This document shows positions 37,632-47,017 of a stretch of 64,000 nucleotides of DNA, in pieces. Made by a program: the position numbers and the translations under genes. Source of the DNA: Pseudomonas taeanensis MS-3 (GTDB lineage: Bacteria > Pseudomonadota > Gammaproteobacteria > Pseudomonadales > Pseudomonadaceae); assembly GCF_000498575.2 (NCBI RefSeq), contig NZ_AWSQ01000001.1, positions 62,001-126,000 of the forward strand, written 5' to 3'. Under the pieces are notes generated by a model that did no database searches, was not told the DNA's origin, and saw only the letters and a list, made by a program, of their open reading frames with translations. Within the stretch, counting starts at the first letter, position 1, and every line of letters begins with the position of its first letter.

Positions 37632-38369
37632 ATGCACTGTCAACCAAAGCGAGCACGCCAGGTTTACAACTGGTTAAAAATCAAACAAATCTGCTTATTG
37701 TGCGATGAGCCGACGGACACCGCGCACGCACTCTGCGTCAGCTGCGAAAGCGAGCTGCCCTGGCTCGCCGGGCGCTGCCTGATCTGCGCCCTGCCCTTGG
37801 CAAATGCGGGACTGACCTGCGGCGCCTGCCTGAGGCGACCACCGAGTTTTCACCGCGTAGAAGTACCCTGGCGCTACGCCTTCCCGATCGACAGCCTGAT
37901 CACCCGCTTCAAACACCAGGCCAAGTGGCCCTTGGGACGTCTGCTCGGCGAGCTTTTGTCACATCATCTGCTGCATGCCTTCGATGAGGGCTTGGCCAAG
38001 CCAGAGCTGCTGCTGCCCGTGCCGCTGTCCGAGCGACGCCAGCGCCAGCGGGGCTTCAATCAGGCGACACTGCTCAGCCAGTGGCTGAGCCAAAGCTTGC
38101 AGCTGCCGCACCAGCCCAACTGGCTGCAGCGCGTGACCGACACCCCCGCCCAGCAACAACTGGACGCCGCCGCGCGCAAACGCAACCTGCGCCGCGCCTT
38201 TGCCCTGGCCGCCAACGCTCGGGTAGAAGGCCGTCACCTCGCCCTGGTCGATGACGTGCTGACCACCGGCGCCACTGCGGAAAGCCTCGCACGCCTGTTA
38301 ACGCGGGCCGGCGCTGCGCGAGTCGATGTGTATTGCCTGGCGCGCACCGCAAAACCGGGTGACCGTTAA
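37632..38369 (+). CDS. comF: ComF-family phosphoribosyltransferase-like protein
   Basis: 245 residues. N-terminal zinc-finger-like part with two CxxC pairs (CLLCDEPTD...CVSCESE; CLICALPLANAGLTCGAC), then ERRQRQRGFNQATLLSQWL and a PRPP loop LALVDDVLTTGATAESLAR. Homologues (ComF/GntX) are involved in DNA uptake or competence. Divergent from bioB. The stop codon directly abuts repeat element copy 2. Confidence 0.9.
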   Translation: MHCQPKRARQVYNWLKIKQICLLCDEPTDTAHALCVSCESELPWLAGRCLICALPLANAGLTCGACLRRPPSFHRVEVPWRYAFPIDSLITRFKHQAKWPLGRLLGELLSHHLLHAFDEGLAKPELLLPVPLSERRQRQRGFNQATLLSQWLSQSLQLPHQPNWLQRVTDTPAQQQLDAAARKRNLRRAFALAANARVEGRHLALVDDVLTTGATAESLARLLTRAGAARVDVYCLARTAKPGDR

Positions 38370-38508
38370 CAGGCCGTTGAAAAACTACTGCGCTCGGCCA
38401 TGCGGCGTTGAACCAGCCTCAAAATGCTCATGTACAACTCGTACACTGCGCTTTTTCGACTGATTTCGCCTTGCCTAGCCTTCGCTCGCTACATTTTTCA
38501 ACGGCCTG
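38370..38508. repeat. Palindromic dispersed element, copy 2 (139 bp)
   Basis: Best preserved copy. CAGGCCGTTGAAAAA at the left and TTTTTCAACGGCCTG at the right are perfect terminal inverted repeats. Extending outward, TTAA lies on both sides. The comF stop TAA is the left flanking TTAA. The interior matches copy 1 (CTGCGCTCGGC, ATGCTCATGTAC). No coding potential. Confidence 0.85.
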
Positions 38509-38587
38509 TTAAGCCGCAAGGCCTGCCGCGCCTGATCACGGGCAGGGGCGACGGTATTGACTCAACGGTCAGGCTCGCGCACATTAC

Positions 38588-38615
38588 AGCGCTATATAGC
38601 AAAGCATATAGCGCT
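38588..38615. promoter_or_regulatory. ModE-type operator overlapping the modE start region
   Basis: AGCGCTATAT-N8-ATATAGCGCT, a perfect 10-bp dyad, resembles the ModE consensus (CGnTATATA spaced by 6-8 bp from TATAnCG). It ends 6 bp before the ATG at 38622, so bound ModE would block expression of modE and the mod genes that follow. Confidence 0.7.
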
Positions 38616-38621
38616 ACCCAT

Positions 38622-39383
38622 ATGACCCTCATGACCACCCTCGCCCAGCATGTCACTCGCCGCCCGCAGCGCATGGCCCTGCTCGAACAGATTGCCGTGC
38701 AAGGCTCGATCACCCGCGCCGCCAAAGCCGCCGGTCTGAGCTACAAGGCGGCCTGGGACGCGATCGACGAACTCAATAACCTTGCCGAAGAGCCATTGGT
38801 CCAGCGTAGCGTCGGCGGCAAAGGCGGCGGCGGCGCCAAGCTGTCCGCCGCGGGCGAACGCCTGCTGGTTCTCTACAAGCGCCTGGAAAACCTGCAGGCC
38901 CAGGTGCTGGCGGCCGAGGACGACCACGACCTGCAACTGCTCGGTCGCCTGATGTTGCGCACCAGCGCGCGCAATCAGCTCAGCGGACGGGTACGGGCGA
39001 TTCACCCGCAGGGGCGTAACGACTTGATCGATATCGAGCTGCCCGGCGGCGCGCAGATCCAGGCACAGATCACCTGCGACAGTACGGAAAAACTCGAGCT
39101 CGCCGAAGACCGCCCGGTGATTGCCTTGATCAAGGCCGGCTGGCTGGAACTGAACGCACTGTCGAGTGCCGCCGACCCGACGCGCAATCAGCTGCAAGGC
39201 TGGATCGAGCAGATCATTCCGGCGGCCGACGGCCCCAGCGAAGTGCGCATCGGCCTGGCCAGTGGGCAGACCCTCTGCGCGTTGGCCGATGCCAGTCACC
39301 TGCGTGAGCAGCACCTGCATGCCAGCGACCCGGTGCGCGCGCAGTTCGCCGCCAATCAGGTGCTGCTCGGCACCCCCGTCTAA
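38622..39383 (+). CDS. modE: Molybdate-responsive regulator ModE
   Basis: 253 residues from ATG 38622; ATG 38631 is equally possible because neither has a clear Shine-Dalgarno. Winged HTH of the LysR-like ModE type (QIAVQGSITRAAKAAGLSYKAAWDAIDELNN) followed by GGGGAKLSAAGERLL. Two TOBE (Mop) molybdate-binding repeats at the C-terminus, the first with ARNQLSGRVRAI and the second with TRNQLQGWIEQI. Binds molybdate and represses mod genes. A ModE box sits just before its own start. Confidence 0.93.
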   Translation: MTLMTTLAQHVTRRPQRMALLEQIAVQGSITRAAKAAGLSYKAAWDAIDELNNLAEEPLVQRSVGGKGGGGAKLSAAGERLLVLYKRLENLQAQVLAAEDDHDLQLLGRLMLRTSARNQLSGRVRAIHPQGRNDLIDIELPGGAQIQAQITCDSTEKLELAEDRPVIALIKAGWLELNALSSAADPTRNQLQGWIEQIIPAADGPSEVRIGLASGQTLCALADASHLREQHLHASDPVRAQFAANQVLLGTPV

Positions 39384-39406
39384 AACTTGGCCCGGACACA
39401 ATCAGC

Positions 39407-40153
39407 ATGTACAAAACACTTCTCCCCTGCGTCCTCGCCGGCCTACTGACGGCCCAGCAGGTGCAGGCTGCCGAGACGCTGCGAATCGCCGTCGCCGCCA
39501 ATCTGCTGCCAGTGATGGAACGAATCGCCGCCGACTACCAGCAACAGACCGGCGCCAAGCTGCAGATCGCCGGCGGCTCCAGCGGCGCTTTCTTCGAGCA
39601 GATCCAACGCGGCGCGCCCTTCGACCTGTTTTACTCGGCCGATGCCGAACGCCCGGACAAACTCGCCGCGAACGGTCACGGCACAACCGCCATCACCTAT
39701 GCCTGCGGACGTCTGGCCCTGTGGACGCCGCGGCAACCGGCAAGCCTCGACAATCTGCCGGCCGGCAAGGTGGCCATTGCCCAGCCGCAGACCGCGCCCT
39801 ACGGCACGGCCGCCTTGCAGGCCCTTGAACGCAGCGGCCAATTGGCGACGATCAAGCCACGCCTGGTGTATGGCCAGGACATCGGCCAGACCTTTCAATT
39901 CGTCCTCAGCGGCAATGCGCCGAGCGGCTTGGTCGCCCTCAGCCAGCTGACCGCGGCCAACACCCCCAGCGTGCAGTATCAGCGGGTGGACGCCAGCCTC
40001 TATGACCCCTTGGTGCAAAAACGCCTGATCCTGGCCAAGGACGCACGACGTGACGCCGCCGAACGCTTCGCCGCCTTCTTCGACGCTCAGCAGGCCACCC
40101 TGCAAACGGCGGGTTACGCATTACCAGGCGAGGCCGGCTGTGCTGCTGACTGA
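39407..40153 (+). CDS. modA: Molybdate ABC importer binding protein
   Basis: 248 residues with a signal peptide MYKTLLPCVLAGLLTAQQVQA. Mature protein begins with TLRIAVAANLLPVMERIA and has the oxyanion-binding GGSSGAFFEQIQRGAPFDLF, then GKVAIAQPQTAPYG. Starts 23 bp after modE, so co-transcribed and under ModE control. The end overlaps modB by 14 bp. Confidence 0.93.
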   Translation: MYKTLLPCVLAGLLTAQQVQAAETLRIAVAANLLPVMERIAADYQQQTGAKLQIAGGSSGAFFEQIQRGAPFDLFYSADAERPDKLAANGHGTTAITYACGRLALWTPRQPASLDNLPAGKVAIAQPQTAPYGTAALQALERSGQLATIKPRLVYGQDIGQTFQFVLSGNAPSGLVALSQLTAANTPSVQYQRVDASLYDPLVQKRLILAKDARRDAAERFAAFFDAQQATLQTAGYALPGEAGCAAD

Positions 40154-40829
40154 TAGCGACTGGCAGGCGCTGTGGCTGACCCTGCAACTGGCCGGGCTGT
40201 CCACCGCGCTGCTGATGCTGCTCGGCTTGCCGCTGGCGGCCTGGCGTGTGCGCAAGCAAACCCGCCTGCGCCAGGTACTCGACGCGGTGCTGGCCCTGCC
40301 GCTGGTGCTGCCACCAACCGTGCTGGGTTTTTACCTGCTGGTGCTCTTCGCCCCGGATAACCCGCTGGGATCGGCCTGGATCGCCCTCACCGGACAACAA
40401 CTGGCCTTCAGTTTCAGCGGCCTGGTACTCGGCTCGGTGATCTACTCCCTGCCTTTCGTCGTGCAACCGCTGACCGTGGCCATGCGCGAGATCCCACCGA
40501 GCCTGCTGGAAGCCGCCGCCAGTCTCGGCGCCACCCGCTGGGAGCGTCTGCACCGGGTGATCCTGCCGCTGCTGCGGCGCGGCCTGCTGGTCGCGGCGAC
40601 CCTGGGCTTCGCTCACACCCTCGGCGAATTCGGTGTCGTACTGATGCTCGGCGGCAGTATCCCCGGCGAAACCCAGGTGGTCTCAATCGCCCTGTTCCAG
40701 CACGTGGAGGCACTGCGCTACGCCGACGCCCACCGCCTGGCCGCTTTTCAGCTCGGCCTGTCGTTCCTGCTGCTGTTGCTGGTCTATGGCCTGGGCGATC
40801 CACGCCGATCGGCGCCCATGCGCACATAG
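40140..40829 (+). CDS. modB: Molybdate ABC importer permease
   Basis: 229 residues from GTG 40140 inside the modA end (GGCGAGG upstream). The open frame reaches back to 40050, but that part is an overlap with modA. Five or so TM helices, with the EAA loop REIPPSLLEAAASLGATRWERLHRVILP that contacts the ATPase, and FAHTLGEFGVVLMLGG. Followed 36 bp later by srkA; the expected modC ATPase gene is missing here. Confidence 0.9.
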   Translation: MLLTDSDWQALWLTLQLAGLSTALLMLLGLPLAAWRVRKQTRLRQVLDAVLALPLVLPPTVLGFYLLVLFAPDNPLGSAWIALTGQQLAFSFSGLVLGSVIYSLPFVVQPLTVAMREIPPSLLEAAASLGATRWERLHRVILPLLRRGLLVAATLGFAHTLGEFGVVLMLGGSIPGETQVVSIALFQHVEALRYADAHRLAAFQLGLSFLLLLLVYGLGDPRRSAPMRT

Positions 40830-40864
40830 GCGTTACACTTGCGGCCCACTTACCGGAGCCTCCC

Positions 40865-41839
40865 ATGTCCCATCCCTTTGCCGACCTCACCCCCGATCTG
40901 GTACTGGATGCCGTGGAGAGCCTGGGCTACCTCAGCGATGCCCGCATACTGGCGCTGAACAGCTACGAAAACCGCGTGTACCAGGTGGGTATCGAAGACG
41001 AAACGCCGCTGATCGCCAAGTTCTATCGCCCGCAGCGCTGGAGCGATGCGGCAATTCGCGAGGAGCACAGTTTCACCTTCGAGCTGGCCGAGTGTGACGT
41101 GCCGGTGGTGGCGCCGCTGCAACGCGACGGCGAAACCCTGTTCGAACACGCCGGCTTCCGTTTCACCCTGTTTCCACGACGCGGTGGCCGCGCGCCGGAG
41201 CCGGGTAATCTGGATCAGCTTTATCGGCTCGGCCAATTGCTCGGTCGTCTGCATGCCGTCGGTGCAACCAAACCCTTCGCCCATCGCGAAAGCCTGCGGG
41301 TGGACAACTACGGCCATGCCTCGCTGGCCACCCTGCTCGAGGGCAACTTCATTCCGCGCAGCCTGCTGCCGGCCTACGAGTCAGTGGCCCGCGACCTGCT
41401 CAAGCGCCTCGATGCGCTGTTTGCCGGCAACCCGGTGCAGGCGATCCGCCTGCACGGCGACTGCCACCCCGGCAACCTGCTGTGCCGCGACGAGACCTTC
41501 CATATGGTCGACCTCGACGATTGCCGCATGGGGCCGGCCGTGCAGGACCTGTGGATGATGCTGGCCGGTGAGCGCCATGAGCGCCTCGGCCAGCTGTCCG
41601 AATTGATGGACGGTTACCAGGAGTTCCACGACTTCAACCCCCGCGAACTGCCGCTGATCGAAGGCCTGCGCGCCCTGCGCCTGATGCACTACAGTGCCTG
41701 GCTGGCGCGACGCTGGGACGACCCGGCATTCCCCCACAGCTTCCCCTGGTTCGGCAGTGAGCGTTACTGGGGCGATCAGGTACTGATGCTGCGCGAACAA
41801 CTGGCCGCGCTGGATGAGGAACCGCTGAAGCTGTTCTGA
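40865..41839 (+). CDS. srkA: Stress response Ser/Thr kinase
   Basis: 324 residues (YihE/SrkA). APH-like kinase fold: LNSYENRVYQVGIED, Lys in PLIAKFYRPQRW, catalytic loop LHGDCHPGNLL and metal-binding VDLDDC. SrkA in E. coli counters Cpx stress and MazEF-type death by phosphorylating proteins. GGAG before ATG. Position after the mod genes matches the modE-yihE neighbourhood in P. aeruginosa (recalled). Confidence 0.93.
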   Translation: MSHPFADLTPDLVLDAVESLGYLSDARILALNSYENRVYQVGIEDETPLIAKFYRPQRWSDAAIREEHSFTFELAECDVPVVAPLQRDGETLFEHAGFRFTLFPRRGGRAPEPGNLDQLYRLGQLLGRLHAVGATKPFAHRESLRVDNYGHASLATLLEGNFIPRSLLPAYESVARDLLKRLDALFAGNPVQAIRLHGDCHPGNLLCRDETFHMVDLDDCRMGPAVQDLWMMLAGERHERLGQLSELMDGYQEFHDFNPRELPLIEGLRALRLMHYSAWLARRWDDPAFPHSFPWFGSERYWGDQVLMLREQLAALDEEPLKLF

Positions 41840-41870
41840 TAGAAGCAGCGTTAAGCAAGAGTCCCGTCCC

Positions 41871-41922
41871 GTAGCCCGGATGCAATCCGCGGATTGTGCT
41901 TCCCGGATTGCATCCGGGCTAC
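41871..41922. repeat. REP-like palindrome, GTAGCCCGGATGCAATCC family (copy 1)
   Basis: GTAGCCCGGATGCAATCCG at the left faces CGGATTGCATCCGGGCTAC at the right (41904-41922). The same family occurs at 61194-61257 and 63459-63526. It lies after srkA, where the RNA hairpin could stabilise the 3' end. Confidence 0.85.
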
Positions 41923-41936
41923 CACGGTAGAACCGG

Positions 41937-41970
41937 GTAGGGTGAATAACGCCATTTTCATTCACCCTAC
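41937..41970. repeat. Palindrome GTAGGGTGAAT / ATTCACCCTAC
   Basis: Perfect 11-bp arms (41937-41947 and 41960-41970) around a 12-bp spacer. A third type of dispersed Pseudomonas palindrome; followed by another partial arm CGTAGGGT at 41994-42001. Confidence 0.75.
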
Positions 41971-42131
41971 GATGTCGCAGACCTGCGCTTAAGCGTAGGG
42001 TCTACGGCTGTAATGCCTGCCTTACGCAAAACAGCTTTTCCCCTTGCAGAAAAAACCTGAACCCACAGACAACAGCCGAGCGCCGCGACTAGAATCCGAG
42101 GCTTTAGTTAGCCGCCTAAGCAAGGAATCCC

Positions 42132-43019
42132 ATGGCCACCGCCAACCCGCAACGCGGGTACATTCTCGGCCTCACCGCCTATATCATCTGGGGCCTGTTC
42201 CCCCTCTACTTCAAGGTCATTCAGGACGTTCCGGCGCTGGAGATCGTCGCCCATCGCGCACTCTGGGCGGCGCTGTTCGGCGCCGCACTGTTGCTGGTGT
42301 GGAAACACCCCGGCTGGCTGCGCGAACTGCGCGAACACCCTCGGCGCTTCGCCGTATTGACCTTCAGCGGCGTGCTGATCGCCAGCAACTGGCTGGTCTA
42401 CGTCTGGGCGGTGAATAACGAGCGCATGCTCGAAGCCAGCCTGGGTTACTACATCAACCCGCTGGTCAATGTATTGCTCGGCATGCTGTTGCTCGGCGAA
42501 CGCCTGCGTCGCCTGCAATGGCTGGCCGTCGGCCTGGCCACCCTCGGCGTGGCACAACAGGTCTGGCAGGTCGGCAGCATTCCCTGGGTGTCCCTGGTAC
42601 TGGCCCTGACCTTCGGCTTCTACGGGCTGATCCGTAAGCAGGCGCCGGTCGCCGCGCTGCCGGGTCTGGTGGTGGAAACCTGGCTGCTGCTGCCGCTGGC
42701 AATCGGCTGGCTAGCGCTGAACCCGACCGCGATGAGCAGCCAACCCGAGTTCTGGTCGACCACCGAGGCGCTCTGGCTGATCGCCGCCGGGCCGATCACC
42801 CTGGTGCCGCTGGTGTGTTTCAACGCAGCCGCGCGCCACCTGCCCTACATCACCCTGGGCTTCCTGCAATACATCGCGCCGACGCTGGTGTTGCTGCTCG
42901 CGGTGTTCGTTTTCGACGAGCACTTCGACCCCAGCAAGCTGCTGGCCTTCATCTGTATCTGGGTAGGCCTGGCGATCTACAGCGTCGATGCCTGGCTGAC
43001 GCTGCGCCGCAGGGCTTGA
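42132..43019 (+). CDS. rarD: EamA/RarD-family transporter
   Basis: 295 residues with ten TM helices. RarD hallmark GYILGLTAYIIWGLFPLYFK at the N-terminus, then ALEIVAHRALWA, NWLVYVWAVNNERMLEASLGYYINPL and YITLGFLQYIAPTLVLLLAV. Family members are drug/metabolite-type exporters; RarD was linked to chloramphenicol sensitivity, but the substrate is unproven. Confidence 0.92.
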   Translation: MATANPQRGYILGLTAYIIWGLFPLYFKVIQDVPALEIVAHRALWAALFGAALLLVWKHPGWLRELREHPRRFAVLTFSGVLIASNWLVYVWAVNNERMLEASLGYYINPLVNVLLGMLLLGERLRRLQWLAVGLATLGVAQQVWQVGSIPWVSLVLALTFGFYGLIRKQAPVAALPGLVVETWLLLPLAIGWLALNPTAMSSQPEFWSTTEALWLIAAGPITLVPLVCFNAAARHLPYITLGFLQYIAPTLVLLLAVFVFDEHFDPSKLLAFICIWVGLAIYSVDAWLTLRRRA

Positions 43020-43157
43020 GGCAGAGGGGGCAGCGTGGCAATTACCTCATGGGCAAGCCCGCGCCCGCTCAGGCCAACGGAAGCGCGGAACTGTACAAAA
43101 AACGCTCAACCACCTGCAGCCGCCGCCCGACACGGGGTGCAGCCATGCATCCCAACC

Positions 43158-43304
43158 TTATCCACAGAAGCATCCCCGGACTTTGTGCACAAGCTGCTGA
43201 AAATGCTGGTTTTTTAATCAGCTCAGGAAGAACCCCGGCGCACTAGCGCGTACGCCGAAGCTCCCCAGGTTATCCACAGCGATACGCACCTGAGCCGTGG
43301 ATAT
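43158..43304. other. DnaA-box-like sites between rarD and gcvR-like genes
   Basis: Two perfect TTATCCACA boxes (43158-43166 and 43270-43278) and a one-off CGTGGATAT variant (43296-43304) in a 311-bp non-coding gap (43020-43330). No other feature is seen in this gap apart from a TTGTGCACAA palindrome near 43185. Confidence 0.5.
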
Positions 43305-43330
43305 CTGCCTAGCCGTCTTACCTGCCGCGG

Positions 43331-43849
43331 TTAATTCTCGGTGCGCAGATTGAGCTCAACCATCAGGTCGTCGGCGAGCGTCTCCAGCTTGCTCTGCAAC
43401 ACTTCCAACGACAGCTCCAAGGGCACCGCGAGCAAGGCTTCGGCATGGAACAACAGCTCATTGCTCATGGGCGCCGGCATCACTTCGGTGACCAGGTTTT
43501 CCAGGTTGACCCCGTGTTCGGCGAGCAGGCTGGTGATATCGCGGACGATGCCCGGGCGATCGTTACCCACCAGGTCGAGGTGGATTGGCTTCCAGTTGCA
43601 GGACGGCTCGGCGCCACTTTCCGCCAACAGCACGCGGATGCCGTGGGCGCTAAGACCCTCTAGCGCGGTGACCAACTCGGCGCGGCCTGTGGCCGGTACC
43701 GCAACCCGCAGAATCCCGGCAAACTGCCCGGCCATCCGCGACATGCGACTCTCCAGCCAGTTGCCATGGTGATCCGCCACACACTGGGCGACACGCTCGA
43801 CCAGCCCTGGCTGATCCTCGGAGATAACCGTTAGCACCAGATGATCCAT
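43331..43849 (-). CDS. ACT-domain protein, glycine cleavage repressor-like (GcvR type)
   Basis: 172 residues from ATG 43849 with GAGAGG upstream; the frame is open to 43966 but no better start exists. Two ACT domains: the first MDHLVLTVISEDQPGLVERVAQCVADHHGNW, the second IHLDLVGNDRPGIVRDITSLLAEHGVNLENLVTE. GcvR-type proteins bind glycine and modulate GcvA. No gcv genes nearby, so the assignment to glycine metabolism is tentative. Confidence 0.85.
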   Translation of the reverse strand: MDHLVLTVISEDQPGLVERVAQCVADHHGNWLESRMSRMAGQFAGILRVAVPATGRAELVTALEGLSAHGIRVLLAESGAEPSCNWKPIHLDLVGNDRPGIVRDITSLLAEHGVNLENLVTEVMPAPMSNELLFHAEALLAVPLELSLEVLQSKLETLADDLMVELNLRTEN

Positions 43850-43935
43850 AACATGCCTCTCGTTTTTATCAGGAATGACGTTGCGGTAGCCCGAGCTGTG
43901 CTCGCGCAATAATTGCCAAGTCTGCGCCGATCGGC

Positions 43936-44394
43936 TCAGTCGCCTTGCCGAGACAAACCTAGCCAATAGGTATAGAACACCTCATCGCGCACATACCCCA
44001 GGCGCTCGTACAGGGCTTGTCCTGCCAGATTGCTCTTCGCCGTCTCCAACTGCAAACCGCAGGCGCCCTGTGCTTCGGCATGGCCACGGGCGGCATTCAT
44101 CAGCGCCTCGCCAATGCCCTGGCGGCGTGCCTGCTCGCTGACGAAGAGATCACTCAACAGCCAGGCCGGCTGCAACTCCAGGGATGCGAACAGCGGGTAG
44201 AGCTGGACAAAACCCAGTGCCGCGCCCTGATCGGCACGCGCGATAAATATCGTCGAGTCGCCCTGACTAAGGCGCGCCGCCAGAAAAGCCTGAATCGCCG
44301 GCAGCGGCTTGCCCGTCTGATAGAACTGCAGATAGTCGGCGTACAGCGGGACCAACTCGTCCAGCTCGGCCAGCCCGGCCACGTGTATGCGCAT
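43936..44394 (-). CDS. GNAT N-acetyltransferase
   Basis: 152 residues from ATG 44394 (GAGGAT, spacing about 10). The GNAT core is clear: WLLSDLFVSEQARRQGIGEALMNAA (acetyl-CoA pyrophosphate loop QARRQGIGEAL), then LQLETAKSNLAGQALYERLGYVRDE. Substrate unknown. Located upstream of and same strand as the gcvR-like gene; matches PA0483 by position (recalled). Confidence 0.88.
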   Translation of the reverse strand: MRIHVAGLAELDELVPLYADYLQFYQTGKPLPAIQAFLAARLSQGDSTIFIARADQGAALGFVQLYPLFASLELQPAWLLSDLFVSEQARRQGIGEALMNAARGHAEAQGACGLQLETAKSNLAGQALYERLGYVRDEVFYTYWLGLSRQGD

Positions 44395-44485
44395 CGATAA
44401 ACATCCTCGGCCGGAAATCATCGCTCGAGTATAGCCAACGGGCTACGGCCGGGCTTAACCACCGCCTGGTCAGCCCGACACAATT

Positions 44486-44499
44486 AATCGTGTACGATT
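44486..44499. promoter_or_regulatory. Candidate operator upstream of glcB
   Basis: AATCGT-GT-ACGATT is a perfect 6+6 dyad in an AT-rich patch (44470-44560) unlike its GC-rich surroundings, 204 bp before the glcB ATG. Its form resembles GntR-type operators. The gap 44395-44702 holds nothing else identified. Confidence 0.4.
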
Positions 44500-44702
44500 T
44501 CGATATTTATATGAAACAATAAACACATAAATTTTAAACAAATCGCCCCTCTTGTGACTGCAAAGCGCCTTCTGGTCGCATCGCGACGCGCGCCCGCTGA
44601 TTTTCATAGGATCTTGATGTAGTATGCCGCGGCTCGGACTACAAGACGCAAACCCCGGGTCCGAAGCGGCTATTGAGTAAGCTGAGCAGAATGAGGCAAG
44701 TG

Positions 44703-46892
44703 ATGACTGAACGCGTTCAAGTCGGTGGCCTGCAGGTCGCCAAAGTGCTGTTCGACTTCGTGAATAACGAAGCCATCCCCGGCACCGGCATATCTGCCGA
44801 AAAATTCTGGTCCGGCGCCGAAGCCGTGATCAACGAGCTGGCTCCGAAAAACCGTGCCTTGCTCGCCAAGCGCGACGAAATTCAGGCTCTGATCGACAGC
44901 TGGCACCAGGCCCGCGCCGGCCAGGCCCACGATGCGGCAGCCTATAAAGCCTTCCTGCAGGAGATCGGCTACCTGTTGCCGGAACCGGCTGACTTCCAGG
45001 CGACCACCGCCAATGTCGACGAAGAAATCGCCCGCCTGGCCGGCCCGCAGCTGGTTGTACCAGTAATGAACGCGCGCTTCGCCCTGAACGCCTCCAACGC
45101 ACGCTGGGGCTCGCTGTACGATGCCCTGTACGGCACCGATGTGATCAGCGAAGAAGGCGGCGCCGAGAAAGGCAAGGGCTACAACAAGGTCCGTGGTGAC
45201 AAGGTGATTGCCTTCGCCCGCGCCTTCCTCGACCAGGCTGCGCCGCTGGCGGCCGGCTCCCACGTCGACTCCACCGGCTATCGCATCGAAGGCGGCAAGC
45301 TGGTGGTCAGCCTCAAAGGCGGCAGCAACAGCGGCCTGCAGGACGACGCCCAGTTGATCGGTTTCCAGGGCGACACCCATGCACCGATCGCCGTGCTACT
45401 CAAGCAAAACGGCTTGCATTTCGAAATCCAGATCGACGCCGGTAGCCCGATCGGCAGCACCGATGCCGCCGGGGTCAAAGACGTGCTGATGGAAGCCGCG
45501 CTGACCACCATCATGGACTGCGAAGATTCGGTTGCCGCAGTCGATGCCGATGACAAAGTCGTGGTCTATCGCAACTGGCTGGGCCTGATGAAGGGCGACC
45601 TGGCCGAAACCGTGAGCAAGGGTGGCACCACCTTCACCCGCACCATGAACCCGGACCGGGTCTATACCCAGACCGACGGTGGCGAGCTGACTCTGCATGG
45701 GCGCTCCCTGCTGTTCGTGCGCAACGTCGGTCACCTGATGACCATCGATGCCATCGTCGACAGTCAAGGCTTCGAGGTTCCGGAAGGCATCATGGACGGT
45801 CTGCTGACCAGCCTGATCGCCATTCACAACCTCAATGGCAACACCAGCCGCCACAACACCCGCACCGGCTCGGTGTACATCGTCAAGCCGAAGATGCACG
45901 GCCCGGCAGAAGCGGCGTTCACCAACGAGCTGTTCGGCCGCGTCGAAGACGTCCTCGGCCTGCCGCGCAACACCCTGAAAGTCGGGATCATGGATGAGGA
46001 GCGGCGCACCACCGTCAACCTGAAAGCCTGCATCAAGGCCGCCAGCGAGCGCGTGGTGTTTATCAACACCGGCTTCCTCGACCGCACCGGTGACGAAATC
46101 CACACTTCCATGGAAGCTGGCGCCATGGTGCGCAAAGCGGCCATGAAAGGTGAGCAGTGGATCGCCGCCTACGAGAACAATAACGTCGACGTCGGACTGG
46201 CCACCGGCCTGCAAGGCCGCGCGCAGATCGGCAAGGGCATGTGGGCCATGCCGGACCTTATGGCGGCGATGCTCGAGCAGAAAATCGCTCACCCGCAGTC
46301 CGGTGCCAACACCGCCTGGGTACCGTCGCCCACCGCGGCCACCCTGCACGCCCTGCACTACCACCAGATCGACGTGTTCGCCCGTCAGGCCGAGTTGGCC
46401 AAGCGCCCCCCGGCCTCGCTGGACGCCATCCTGAGCATCCCGCTGGCCGCCGATACCAACTGGAGCGCCGAGGAGATCCAGAACGAACTGGACAACAACG
46501 CCCAGGGCATCCTTGGCTACGTGGTGCGCTGGATCGACCACGGCGTCGGTTGCTCCAAGGTGCCGGACATCAACGATGTCGGCCTGATGGAAGACCGCGC
46601 CACCCTGCGCATCTCCAGCCAGCTGCTGGCCAACTGGCTGCGCCACGGCATCGCCAGTGAAGAGCAGATCGTTGCCAGCCTCAAGCGCATGGCTCCGGTG
46701 GTCGACCGGCAGAACGCGGGCGACCCGCTGTACCGCCCGATGGCGCCAGACTTCGACAGCAACATCGCCTTCCAGGCTGCCCTGGAGCTGGTGGTCGAAG
46801 GTGCCAAGCAGCCGAACGGCTACACCGAGCCGGTCCTGCACCGCCGTCGCCGCGAGTTCAAGGCAAAGAGCAAGGCCAAGAACGGCTTGTAA
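44703..46892 (+). CDS. glcB: Malate synthase G
   Basis: 729 residues from ATG 44703 (GAGG, spacing 6); family usually about 723-725. Condenses glyoxylate with acetyl-CoA to malate in the glyoxylate route. Signature segments: [57 protein letters not shown] with catalytic Asp/Arg region, and [17 protein letters not shown]. Monocistronic with terminator. It would support growth on acetate and glycolate, in line with the acetate-type symporter further downstream. Confidence 0.97.
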   Translation: MTERVQVGGLQVAKVLFDFVNNEAIPGTGISAEKFWSGAEAVINELAPKNRALLAKRDEIQALIDSWHQARAGQAHDAAAYKAFLQEIGYLLPEPADFQATTANVDEEIARLAGPQLVVPVMNARFALNASNARWGSLYDALYGTDVISEEGGAEKGKGYNKVRGDKVIAFARAFLDQAAPLAAGSHVDSTGYRIEGGKLVVSLKGGSNSGLQDDAQLIGFQGDTHAPIAVLLKQNGLHFEIQIDAGSPIGSTDAAGVKDVLMEAALTTIMDCEDSVAAVDADDKVVVYRNWLGLMKGDLAETVSKGGTTFTRTMNPDRVYTQTDGGELTLHGRSLLFVRNVGHLMTIDAIVDSQGFEVPEGIMDGLLTSLIAIHNLNGNTSRHNTRTGSVYIVKPKMHGPAEAAFTNELFGRVEDVLGLPRNTLKVGIMDEERRTTVNLKACIKAASERVVFINTGFLDRTGDEIHTSMEAGAMVRKAAMKGEQWIAAYENNNVDVGLATGLQGRAQIGKGMWAMPDLMAAMLEQKIAHPQSGANTAWVPSPTAATLHALHYHQIDVFARQAELAKRPPASLDAILSIPLAADTNWSAEEIQNELDNNAQGILGYVVRWIDHGVGCSKVPDINDVGLMEDRATLRISSQLLANWLRHGIASEEQIVASLKRMAPVVDRQNAGDPLYRPMAPDFDSNIAFQAALELVVEGAKQPNGYTEPVLHRRRREFKAKSKAKNGL

Positions 46893-46915
46893 TTCCGCGC
46901 TGCAGCATTGAAAGA

Positions 46916-46939
46916 GCCGCCCTTCGGGGCGGTTTTTTT
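46916..46939 (+). terminator. Rho-independent terminator after glcB
   Basis: CCGCCC-TTCG-GGGCGG stem followed by seven T, 24 bp after the stop. Confidence 0.9.
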
Positions 46940-47017
46940 ATGCTCTAGACTTACGTCCAATGTGCAAGGGCCCGCATGCGGCCGACCATAGTTGTTCCGA
47001 GAACCGCCGAGACAGAC

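Noticed and set aside
38424..38621. N-terminal extension of modE
   Set aside because: The open frame reads through the repeat element and the ModE operator; the conserved domain begins after ATG 38622/38631.
40050..40139. Upstream ATG start for modB
   Set aside because: This would overlap modA by about 100 bp and adds a Pro/Arg-rich leader that does not look like a ModB N-terminus; GTG 40140 fits better.
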